Positions 18,515 through 29,163 of a stretch of 64,000 bases of DNA are shown here, piece after piece. This DNA is from an uncultured Lachnospiraceae bacterium (lineage in GTDB: Bacteria; Bacillota; Clostridia; Lachnospirales; Lachnospiraceae). Below the pieces are notes generated by a model, which saw only the letters and a list, made by a program, of their open reading frames with translations, was not told the DNA's origin and did no database searches. Position numbers and translations under genes: made by a program. The stretch spans positions 50,417 to 114,416 of the forward strand of contig ONHG01000007.1 in the NCBI GenBank assembly GCA_900317585.1, read 5' to 3'. Within the stretch, counting starts at the first letter, position 1. Every line of letters begins with the position of its first letter.

Positions 18515-20641
18515 CTACTTCTTTCTCCTCATTGCCCATACAACGATTCCTATGATAATAAGCAGTATTGGTACAGCTATCATTATGATAAGTCCCGTAA
18601 TAACCGCCTGCAGCGTATTTATAGTGATATTGCTTAAGGTGTACTCCTTCACAGGTATCACACTTGATGCAAGCTCAACATTTCCGGTCATTGATGTGAT
18701 AACATCCTTGAACATGTCTGCATTGTTGCCGGAAACAGCATTATCATATGAATCATCAACCACATAAGGCGTACCAAACACAACAATCGATGCGCCGGTG
18801 CTTGAATCATTTACAGCAAGACCTGTAGTAAACGGTCCGTTCTCATCTGCGTCCTCTGCCTTCGATGTGGTGATATTCTTCCAGTCCTTCTTTAAAACTG
18901 CGCTGTCTGATGTAGAAAGCAGCTTTGTATATGTCACATCATCTGTATCCTCAGGATAATTGATTGCACAGCTTCCTGCCAGGAATACATATCCGTCTGT
19001 TGCATCTGAGGTGTAATCTGTTGTCTCAACCGTTGGAAGCAGGTAGAGAGGATTCTGATAATATTTTGAGCTGTCATTTTCAGCTACCACACCGGTCTTG
19101 AAGCTGACCTTGTAAGCCGCAAGTATCTTGTTAAAGTTTGTAAGCTCGTCATTATATGCGTAGCAGCCGACAATCAGTGCCTTTCCACCGTCATTTAAAT
19201 AATCAATCACCTTCTGTGCGTCTTCCTCGTTGAAATCAACGGTCGGAGAATTAATGATAATGGCTGTTGCATCCTCCGGCACCTTTTCCTCGTTAAAGAG
19301 CTCTAAACTCTTAAGATTTGCATTTGCCTTGCTTACAACACTCTGGAAATTGCTTCCTATTTCCGTTTCATTGTGTCCCGTTATCTGATAAATTACCGGG
19401 AGCTCATCTGCATCCATTGTGACATACTCTATAGCACTTGTAATCTGTCCCTCGGCATCATAGCCTGTGATGCTAGACTGCGACTGGTATCCGTAATAAT
19501 ATGATGAGCTGTCATATTCATATATATCATTGTAATCAATCACCTTTGAACGGTTTTTGCTCTCGATGATAAGGCTGTTTGTGGTAGGTGTCGTGTCTGT
19601 GTAATCCTGATAAAACTTCGGGCTTGTCGCCGGGTCTACATATTTTACCTTTATATGACTCGAAAGATCCTTGTATCTGTTGATTGTCTCATCTATCTTT
19701 GCATCCTTTGATTTCCTGGAATTTAAAACATAGATTGTGATATCCTCATCGAGCTTACTTATCCTGTCCTTTGTATCGCTTGTGAGCGAGTACAGCTTTG
19801 TAGCCGAACAGTCAATTGATGTGTACCTGGTAGGAAGCGCTGTCACTACAAGATTTACCACCACACAGATTGCACACATTATGACAATCATTCCTGCTGA
19901 AAATGCCCCTGTGCCTATCATCTTCTTTGAAAATGCCCATCTTCTCTTCTGGATAGATTGAGTCGTCAAGAAGCATAAAAGCAAAATAACCGTCACATAA
20001 TAAGCTGCCGATGTGACACTAAAGCAGCCACTTACAAAATTCTCAAATGGTGTGTACAAATCAAAGCAATTAAGCACCTTTGTGAGCAGATTCCCACTTG
20101 ACGAGATGAGCCCTGTAATGGACTGCATCATGTATGAGAGGAATAATGCCGCAAATGTAAGTATTGCAGATATTATCACACTATCAGATATGGACGATAT
20201 AAAAAGTCCCACGGCGATGCATGATAAACCGTAAAGCCAGTAGCCAAACAAAGCCACATACGCTTCACTGAGCGCCACCTTGCCGTAAATTGACAACACG
20301 AGCGGTGAAAGTGCAAAAAGTGCTATGTCTATGGTGTATACTGCTGCCATCGCTAAATATTTTCCTGCTACAATCCTTCCGACAGATACAGGCGATGTCA
20401 GCATGAGCTGATCTGTCTTTGTCTTTTTCTCATCAGAAAGCGATCTCATCGTGAGAATTGGCACTGCAATCATCATAATAAAACCGATTCCCTTTAAATC
20501 ATATGAGATATACGGATAACCGTTTTTCAGATTGTATACATAAAAATATAAGCCATACACTGCAAGAAGTGCTGCAACAAACAGCCATCCTATAACGTTT
20601 TGGAAATATGATTTGAATTCTCTTTTAAATATTGCAAGCAT
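18515..20641 (-). CDS. Fused ABC-2 permease and GldG-type substrate-domain protein
   Basis: A 708-aa fusion. Residues 1-235 form an ABC-2 permease of the GldF/NosY kind (MLAIFKREFKSYFQN, then six or so membrane segments, with SLSDEKKTKTDQLMLTSPVS). After a further membrane helix (about 245-270) comes a large soluble region (about 275-670) like GldG and IFT52-type proteins (PVIYQITGHNETEIG, IIINSPTVDFNEEDAQKVIDYLNDGGKALIVG) and a last membrane helix at the C-terminus (about 675-702) ending MRRKK. In Bacteroidetes GldA, GldF and GldG are separate and linked to gliding; here no gliding genes are present, so the role is unknown. It overlaps the ATPase gene by one base. Confidence 0.88.
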   Translation of the reverse strand: MLAIFKREFKSYFQNVIGWLFVAALLAVYGLYFYVYNLKNGYPYISYDLKGIGFIMMIAVPILTMRSLSDEKKTKTDQLMLTSPVSVGRIVAGKYLAMAAVYTIDIALFALSPLVLSIYGKVALSEAYVALFGYWLYGLSCIAVGLFISSISDSVIISAILTFAALFLSYMMQSITGLISSSGNLLTKVLNCFDLYTPFENFVSGCFSVTSAAYYVTVILLLCFLTTQSIQKRRWAFSKKMIGTGAFSAGMIVIMCAICVVVNLVVTALPTRYTSIDCSATKLYSLTSDTKDRISKLDEDITIYVLNSRKSKDAKIDETINRYKDLSSHIKVKYVDPATSPKFYQDYTDTTPTTNSLIIESKNRSKVIDYNDIYEYDSSSYYYGYQSQSSITGYDAEGQITSAIEYVTMDADELPVIYQITGHNETEIGSNFQSVVSKANANLKSLELFNEEKVPEDATAIIINSPTVDFNEEDAQKVIDYLNDGGKALIVGCYAYNDELTNFNKILAAYKVSFKTGVVAENDSSKYYQNPLYLLPTVETTDYTSDATDGYVFLAGSCAINYPEDTDDVTYTKLLSTSDSAVLKKDWKNITTSKAEDADENGPFTTGLAVNDSSTGASIVVFGTPYVVDDSYDNAVSGNNADMFKDVITSMTGNVELASSVIPVKEYTLSNITINTLQAVITGLIIMIAVPILLIIIGIVVWAMRRKK

Positions 20642-21585
20642 TATTTCTCATCTCCTTCCCCTGTAAGCTCAAGGAATACGTCCTCGAGTGACTTCACAAC
20701 AGTATGCATCTCAAGGATTGGCATATGCATTGCACTTGCAAGCTCAAATATTTCCTCACGTATATCGCAGTTTGCTTTTGCTATAATCAAAGCCTTCACT
20801 GTTTTCTCTTCCTCAGACTTTTCAAATGTGACCTTATCAACATTTACTATCTTCTCAAGCATTCCTCTAGCACCAATCTCGTCTGATTTGAGGACAAGGT
20901 TAATTTCCTGGTTCTTTGACATGAGATTAATCAGGTTCTCTGTGGCATCACTTGCTACAAGCTTACCCTTTGATATGATAAACACATGATCACACACTGC
21001 ACTTATCTCACTTAAAATATGCGAGCTAAGTATCACCGTATGATTTTCTCCAAGCTTTTTAATAAGCTCACGAATCTCTATTATCTGCTTTGGATCAAGT
21101 CCAACTGTAGGCTCATCCAATATGATGATTTCCGGGTAGCCAAGAAGTGCCTGGGCGAAGCCCACTCTTTGTCTGTAGCCCTTGGAAAGGTTCTTTATGA
21201 GACGGTTTTTCACCTCCGTGATGCCGGTCATGTCCATGGCATCTGCTATCATTTCTTTTCTCTTTTTCCTGTCGAGCTTTTTGAGCTCTGCCACAAATTT
21301 GAGATACTCATATACCGTCATATCCACGTAAAGCGGTGGTATCTCCGGCAGGTATCCGATACATTTTTTTGCCTCCTCAGGCTGTGCAAATATATCATAG
21401 CCGTTTATTTTTACTGTTCCACCATCAGCACCGATATATCCGGTAACAATATTCATGGTGGTTGACTTTCCGGCGCCGTTTGGTCCCAAAAGTCCGTATA
21501 TCTTTCCCGGCTCAACAGTCAGTGAAAGCTGATCTACGGCCATATGGTCGCCATATTTCTTTACGAGATTACTAATTTCTATCAC
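20641..21585 (-). CDS. ABC transporter ATP-binding protein, GldA/CcmA-type
   Basis: A 314-aa ATPase that should energise the fused permease encoded next. It has Walker A GPNGAGKST (about 34-42), the signature NLSKGYRQRVGFAQAL, Walker B IIILDEPTVGLDP and the switch SSHILSE. The C-terminal 90 residues are the usual DUF4162-like extension. The stop codon shares a base with the permease start (TAATG), so the two are coupled. Together with the decayed DUF4340 gene they form a Gld-like ABC export operon. Confidence 0.93.
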   Translation of the reverse strand: MIEISNLVKKYGDHMAVDQLSLTVEPGKIYGLLGPNGAGKSTTMNIVTGYIGADGGTVKINGYDIFAQPEEAKKCIGYLPEIPPLYVDMTVYEYLKFVAELKKLDRKKRKEMIADAMDMTGITEVKNRLIKNLSKGYRQRVGFAQALLGYPEIIILDEPTVGLDPKQIIEIRELIKKLGENHTVILSSHILSEISAVCDHVFIISKGKLVASDATENLINLMSKNQEINLVLKSDEIGARGMLEKIVNVDKVTFEKSEEEKTVKALIIAKANCDIREEIFELASAMHMPILEMHTVVKSLEDVFLELTGEGDEK

Positions 21586-21627
21586 AGTAATACTCCTCCT
21601 ACTAAATTGTTATGATATCAGAATAAA

Positions 21628-21665
21628 AAAAGAGTGTTCAATTTGTGAATTTTGAACACTCTTTT
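21628..21665 (-). terminator. Terminator of purA
   Basis: A perfect 14-bp stem (21628-21641 with 21652-21665) and 10-nt loop, flanked by A and T runs on both sides. On the minus strand it ends in seven T and lies 40 bp after the purA stop. Confidence 0.85.
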
Positions 21666-21707
21666 GTACATTATTTAAAATTTTAATACTATAGCATTTT
21701 AGCTTTA

Positions 21708-23093
<1,386 letters not shown>

Positions 23094-23103
23094 CTATTAA
23101 TAA

Positions 23104-23979
23104 TTATTTATTACAATACTCTATCTTCTTAGAGCAGGCTATTGCAAGCGCTCCGGGTCCTATATGGCATGAGACCGAAAGTGAAAGCGGATTCATGACT
23201 ATCTCGTTATTTGGAAATGCTGCCTGAACCTCTTCCTTAAATGTCTCCGCTGCTGCAATATCATGCGTGTATGCCATTTCAAGATTTATCTGGCTGCCAT
23301 CCGGATTATTGAAGCGCTTCTCAAAATCCGACTTCATGGCATCTATCATGATGCTCTTTGCCTGCTTTACGGTACGTGCCTTTGCAAATGCATCAAGCTT
23401 CTCACCCTGAATCTGAAGCACCGGTTTAAGCTTTAAAAGTGTGCCAAGAGCTGCCGCTGCAGGCGTGATTCTACCACCCTTTTTGAGGTAGTTAAGCGTA
23501 TCTACCATGATATATATGGAAGACTCAAACTTTGCATCCTCTAATATCTGCTTTATCTCAGCTGCATTTTTTCCTGCTTCTGCCAGATTCTTCGCATCTA
23601 TAACCGACTGGCGCATTGTAACTGATATTCTCTGATTATTGACTACCTGCACTTTGCCGTCATAATCCTGCGAGAGCATATATGCTGTCTCACATGAGCT
23701 TGAAAGACCTGATGACATTGGAATGTATACAATCTCATCATTTTCCTTTAAAAACTCATCCCATTTATCTGTTACATCACCAACCAAAGGCATAGATGTC
23801 TTGATATCGCCGCCTGCCGTAAGCTTCTCATAGAACTGCTCCTGCGTCAGATCGATATTCTCATAATACATCTGCTCATCGATGTAAAAAGGCATTGGAA
23901 TCACCTCAACTCCAAGCTTCTTTGCCTCGTCAGGTGTGATACCGCTGTTTGAATCGGTAACTACTATAACCTTACTCAT
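23104..23979 (-). CDS. DegV family fatty-acid-binding protein
   Basis: A 291-aa soluble protein that binds a fatty acid; in staphylococci such proteins (FakB) present it to a kinase (FakA). Family features are VVTDSNSGITPDEAKKLGVEVIPM at the N-terminus, SGLSSSCETAYML where the carboxylate is bound, and GTLLKLKPVLQIQGEK in the middle, with HIGPGALAI at the end. No fakA gene is nearby. The gene follows the tandem repeat block upstream and precedes purA. Confidence 0.92.
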   Translation of the reverse strand: MSKVIVVTDSNSGITPDEAKKLGVEVIPMPFYIDEQMYYENIDLTQEQFYEKLTAGGDIKTSMPLVGDVTDKWDEFLKENDEIVYIPMSSGLSSSCETAYMLSQDYDGKVQVVNNQRISVTMRQSVIDAKNLAEAGKNAAEIKQILEDAKFESSIYIMVDTLNYLKKGGRITPAAAALGTLLKLKPVLQIQGEKLDAFAKARTVKQAKSIMIDAMKSDFEKRFNNPDGSQINLEMAYTHDIAAAETFKEEVQAAFPNNEIVMNPLSLSVSCHIGPGALAIACSKKIEYCNK

Positions 23980-24094
23980 TAATTCTCACTCCGATATAAA
24001 TATTCGTTGTCGTATTTTTTCCAACACCGCTCATTATACCATAGGTGTAATTGTTTGAAAAGAAGTTTTTGATGTACTTCGGCATTATTCCACC

Positions 24095-24474
24095 TACATC
24101 GTAGACACGGCTGGCTTACACCAGCCTCCGTATATTCGTGGTCCGCACAGTAGGTGCTACTTGCTCATATCCGGACATTCGTCAAATAAAAAATCAGAGG
24201 CAAGCGAGCTTGTAGCGTTTTTTTACTTACATCGTAGACACGGCTGGCTTACACCAGCCTCCGTATATTCGCAATCCGCACTTAGGTGCTTCTTGCTCAT
24301 ATCCGGACATTCGTCAAATAAAAAATCAGAGGCAAGCGAGCTTATGGTGTTATTTTACTTACATCGTAGACACGGCTGGATTCTCCAGCCTCCGTATATT
24401 CGCAATCCGCACTTAGGTGCTTCTTGCTCATATCCGGACATTCGTCAAATAAAAAATCAGAGGCAAGCGAGCTT
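24095..24474. repeat. Three tandem 132-133 bp repeats
   Basis: Units begin TACATCGTAGACACGGCTGG at 24095, 24228 and 24360 (periods 133 and 132 bp). Each has a hairpin GGCTGG/CCAGCC, a core ATATTCG..CCGCAC..GGTGCT..TTGCTCATATCCGGAC and a tail AAAAAATCAGAGGCAAGCGA. Units 2 and 3 are nearly identical, and unit 1 differs most in the core. The third unit continues into the second arm of the groEL terminator, which units 1 and 2 lack. The core shares blocks in the same order with the interior of the element at 54232-54427. The indels do not keep frame, so I read the array as noncoding. Confidence 0.9.
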
Positions 24475-24492
24475 GCCTCTGATTTTTTATTT
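24447..24492 (-). terminator. Terminator of groEL
   Basis: A perfect 22-bp stem (24447-24468 with 24471-24492) with A and T runs at its ends lies 17 bp after the groEL stop. Its left arm on the plus strand is the tail of the third tandem repeat. Confidence 0.88.
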
Positions 24493-24508
24493 TCCTCATT
24501 GTCTACGA

Positions 24509-26137
<1,629 letters not shown>

Positions 26138-26250
26138 TTATACGACCTTTCTATTTATTTATATATTTGATATTTAATTCCAAAATGTAAGCAGCTATGA
26201 CCGGATATGTAAAACGTACCGGATCTTTAGCTTCTATCCGTAAATTAATC

Positions 26251-26535
26251 TTACTCTACTACTGCAAGAATATCATTCTGTCTAACGATGATGTACTCTT
26301 CTCCGTCAAGCTTAACCTCTGTGCCTGCGTATTTAGAATAAATAACCTTCTGTCCGACTGTTACCTGCATCTTAACTTCCTTGCCGTCAACCATTCCGCC
26401 AGGTCCTACTGCGATAACCTCAGCCTCCTGTGGCTTCTCCTGTGCTGAACTTGTAAGGATGATTCCAGATTTTGTTGTTTCCTCTGCTTCTAACTGCTTT
26501 AATACTACTCTGTCTGATAATGGAACTAATTTCAT
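26251..26535 (-). CDS. groS: Co-chaperonin GroES
   Basis: Heptameric lid of the GroEL chamber. The protein reads MKLVPLSDRVVLKQLEAEETTKSGIIL at its start, with the mobile loop TTKSGIILTSSAQEKPQ and the usual VGQKVIYSKYAGTEVKLDGEEY. The ATG at 26535 gives 94 aa, the family norm, and has AAAGGAGG nine bases upstream. An upstream in-frame ATG at 26565 lies within the CIRCE repeat and is rejected. Controlled by CIRCE and a sigma-A promoter. Confidence 0.98.
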   Translation of the reverse strand: MKLVPLSDRVVLKQLEAEETTKSGIILTSSAQEKPQEAEVIAVGPGGMVDGKEVKMQVTVGQKVIYSKYAGTEVKLDGEEYIIVRQNDILAVVE

Positions 26536-26558
26536 AGTATTGCCTCCTTTTATCTTTG

Positions 26559-26585
26559 TTAGCACTCATTTCTTTCGAGTGCTAA
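26559..26585 (-). promoter_or_regulatory. CIRCE operator (HrcA binding site)
   Basis: TTAGCACTC, nine-base spacer, GAGTGCTAA: a perfect match to the CIRCE consensus, between the promoter and the groES start. HrcA is expected to repress groESL here and release it on heat stress. hrcA is not in this window. Confidence 0.97.
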
Positions 26586-26600
26586 TTTCTTTATGTAAAT

Positions 26601-26629
26601 AAAATATCACTATTGCATTTCAATGTCAA
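26601..26629 (-). promoter_or_regulatory. groESL promoter overlapping a terminator-like inverted repeat
   Basis: Minus-strand TTGACA (26624-26629), 17-bp spacer, TATTTT (26601-26606). Both hexamers lie within or at the edge of a 14-bp inverted repeat (26602-26615 with 26627-26640, one mismatch) that on the minus strand is followed by a T-rich tract and can terminate the upstream phosphatase transcript. Confidence 0.75.
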
Positions 26630-26640
26630 CAGTGATATTT
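26602..26640 (-). terminator. Probable terminator of the Cof phosphatase gene
   Basis: Stem arms 26602-26615 and 26627-26640 pair at 13 of 14 positions around an 11-nt loop and are followed by TTTATTT on the minus strand. It is 26 bp after the stop of the upstream gene. Confidence 0.6.
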
Positions 26641-26665
26641 CATTTTAATATTTATTTTACATTTT

Positions 26666-27451
26666 CTATATCAATCCGTAATGCTTTAACGCATTTTTCA
26701 CTCCATCATCTGAAATATCCGATGTGACATATTCCGCAATTTCTTTAACCGGTGGCATTGAGTTGCCCATCGCGATTCCATGTCCTACACTCTCAAGCAT
26801 TTCAAGGTCATTTACACTGTCGCCTATCGCATAGGTTTCATCAAGCGGGATATCCAGATGATTGCACAGCCATTTGATGCCGGTTGCCTTTGAGGTTCCC
26901 TTCGGCACGAACTCCACTACATTTTCCACATGCTCAAGTATCAGAAAATCATCGGCAAACTCTGCCTTCACACGCTCATAATCAGTACCATCTATCACGT
27001 CAGCGGAGAATTTATTAATTCTTATCTCGCCGTCATATCCTCTTATTATATGTGCATGCTCACCAAGTGACTCAAAAAGGTAATCCACATACGGATCATT
27101 CTCAAAGCCCTCGTCATCTATCCAGTAGTCTGTGGAGCCCTCAAGCACTACAGGCATTTTACACTCAGAAAGCACCCTTATGACCTTTTGTACCATATCT
27201 GCGCTCAGGTCATTTTCGTATATTACTTTGCCATCCATTTCAATATAGTTGCCACATGCCGCAATTATTCCATCAAAACCCATATTTAATAGCTTCTCTG
27301 ACCTCACACTGGCTCTGGCACGTCCTGTACATATAAATGCCAGATGTCCGTTTGCCTTGAGAGCTGCCACAGCCTCTAGGGTGCTTTCAGGAATTACCAT
27401 GTCATCGTCCCATATTGTTCCATCTATGTCAAAAAATACTGTTTTACTCAT
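26666..27451 (-). CDS. Cof-type HAD-IIB phosphatase
   Basis: A 261-aa HAD hydrolase, probably acting on small sugar or nucleotide phosphates. Motif I is FFDIDGTIWDDD, motif II FICTGRARASV, and motifs III and IV are KATGIKWLCNHL and AIGDSVNDLEML, with the C2 cap between them as in the Cof/YwpJ group. The substrate cannot be inferred. It is a single gene between gltBD and groESL. Confidence 0.9.
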   Translation of the reverse strand: MSKTVFFDIDGTIWDDDMVIPESTLEAVAALKANGHLAFICTGRARASVRSEKLLNMGFDGIIAACGNYIEMDGKVIYENDLSADMVQKVIRVLSECKMPVVLEGSTDYWIDDEGFENDPYVDYLFESLGEHAHIIRGYDGEIRINKFSADVIDGTDYERVKAEFADDFLILEHVENVVEFVPKGTSKATGIKWLCNHLDIPLDETYAIGDSVNDLEMLESVGHGIAMGNSMPPVKEIAEYVTSDISDDGVKNALKHYGLI

Positions 27452-27573
27452 TTGCTGCTCCTAATATTATTATTATCATGTCAAACACTGCTATCTTAAC
27501 ATCTTATAAATCAAATTTCAATCAGTTTATCCACAGTACCAGCACCTTTAGAAAGCAGTAATTTTGTATGTCA

Positions 27574-27602
27574 AAAATCCCGGTGCAATGCACCGGGATT
27601 TT
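27574..27602 (-). terminator. Terminator of gltBD
   Basis: A GC-rich stem of about 13 bp (CCCGGTGC with GCACCGGG at its core) with a tiny loop, flanked by A and T runs; 54 bp after the gltD stop. Confidence 0.85.
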
Positions 27603-27655
27603 GATATAAAATGTATGAAATAAAATTTATTAAGGAGAATTGCTACAATAATTTG

Positions 27656-29149
27656 TTACTGTACTGAGAGATATGAATATCCCATGAGACTCTCATCAAC
27701 CTCTCTGGCAGCCTCACGTCCCTCTCTGATAGCCCATACTACAAGGGACTGTCCACGGTGGTTATCACCTGCCACGTATACGTTTTTTACGTTTGTAGCG
27801 TAATGTCCCTCCTGTGTACTTACGTTTGTTCTGGCATCGAGCTCTACACCAAATGCCTTTGCCACATAGCTTTCTGTTCCAAGGAAGCCTGCTGCTATAA
27901 GCACAAGCTCTGCCGGAAGCTTTTTCTCTGATCCCTCTACAGGAACCATCATGAATCTGCCTGTCTTCTCGTCCTTTTTACTCTCAAGACTTACAATTGT
28001 AAGCTCCTTTAGGTTGCCGTTTTTGTCCTTGTGGAACTCTTTTACGGTTGTCTTGTAGATACGTGGGTCATGTCCGAATACTGCAATGGCTTCCTCCTGG
28101 CCGTAGTCTGTCTTTAAGACCTTTGGCCACTCCGGCCACGGATTGTTTGCGGCACGCTCTGTAGGCGGACAAGGCATCATCTCAAGCTGTGTGACCGATT
28201 TGGCACCCTGACGGATTGCAGTTCCGACACAGTCGTTTCCTGTGTCACCGCCACCGATAATGACTACATTTTTGCCCTTTGCAGATACAAACTTGCCATC
28301 TGTCAGGTTAGAGTTCAAAAGACTCTTTGTATTCTGGGTAAGGTAATCAACAGCAAAGTAAATACCCTTTGCATCTCTTCCGTCTGCCTTTATGTCTCTT
28401 GGATTTTTGGCACCACAGCAAAGGATTACCCTGTCATACTTCTTGTAAAGCTCTGCCGGCTTTATATCCTTTCCGACATCACAGCCTGTGACAAAATGAA
28501 TGCCCTCTTCCTTCATTATATTAACTTTTCTGTCAATAATGCTCTTATCAAGCTTCATATTTGGAATACCATACATGAGCAGGCCACCGACGCGGTCCTC
28601 TCTCTCATATACTGTAACATCATGGCCTCTCTGGTTAAGCTGGTCTGCTGCCGCAAGTCCTGAAGGACCTGAACCAATGATTGCCACCTTCTTGCCGGTT
28701 CTGACCTTTGGTGGCTTTGGAGCTGCATATCCGTTTGCATATGCAGTCTCTATTACACCATGCTCATTGTCCCTGACTGATACCGGACTGCCCCAGTGTC
28801 CGCATGTACATGCCTTCTCGCACAGTGCCGGGCAGACTCTTGATGTAAACTCAGGGAAATTATTGGTCTTGTGCAGACGATTATATGCCTGCTCCCAGTT
28901 GCCGGTATATACAAGGTCGTTCCACTCCGGAACCAGGTTGTGCAGAGGACAGCCTGATGTCATGCCTGCTATTGTCATTCCCGACTGGCAGAAAGGAACT
29001 CCGCAGTCCATACAACGGGCAGCCTGTTTCTGTTGATCTTCTTTTGAAAGGAACACATGAAACTCGTTAAAGTTCTTAATACGCTCCTTTGGCTCTACAG
29101 ACGCTGCTTCGCATCTGTCATATTCCATAAATCCTGTTGGTTTTCCCAT
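27656..29149 (-). CDS. gltD: Glutamate synthase (NADPH) small subunit
   Basis: Electron-input subunit of glutamate synthase: it takes electrons from NADPH via FAD and passes them through Fe-S clusters to GltB. The N-terminal part has cysteine motifs CMDCGVPFC, CPLHNLVPEW and CPALCEKACTCG, then the FAD-binding Rossmann motif KVAIIGSGPSGLAAADQL and the NADPH-binding VIIGGGDTGNDCVGTA, and a C-terminal VYVAGDNHRGQSLVVWAI. The length of 497 aa is typical. It follows gltB with a 14-bp gap, forming an ammonium-assimilation operon. Confidence 0.97.
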   Translation of the reverse strand: MGKPTGFMEYDRCEAASVEPKERIKNFNEFHVFLSKEDQQKQAARCMDCGVPFCQSGMTIAGMTSGCPLHNLVPEWNDLVYTGNWEQAYNRLHKTNNFPEFTSRVCPALCEKACTCGHWGSPVSVRDNEHGVIETAYANGYAAPKPPKVRTGKKVAIIGSGPSGLAAADQLNQRGHDVTVYEREDRVGGLLMYGIPNMKLDKSIIDRKVNIMKEEGIHFVTGCDVGKDIKPAELYKKYDRVILCCGAKNPRDIKADGRDAKGIYFAVDYLTQNTKSLLNSNLTDGKFVSAKGKNVVIIGGGDTGNDCVGTAIRQGAKSVTQLEMMPCPPTERAANNPWPEWPKVLKTDYGQEEAIAVFGHDPRIYKTTVKEFHKDKNGNLKELTIVSLESKKDEKTGRFMMVPVEGSEKKLPAELVLIAAGFLGTESYVAKAFGVELDARTNVSTQEGHYATNVKNVYVAGDNHRGQSLVVWAIREGREAAREVDESLMGYSYLSVQ

Positions 29150-29163
29150 TATCTGCGTCCTCC

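Noticed and set aside
24095-24474. Tandem repeats as a CRISPR array
   Set aside because: Units are 132-133 bp with the whole unit conserved, with no short repeat/unique spacer alternation, and no cas genes nearby.
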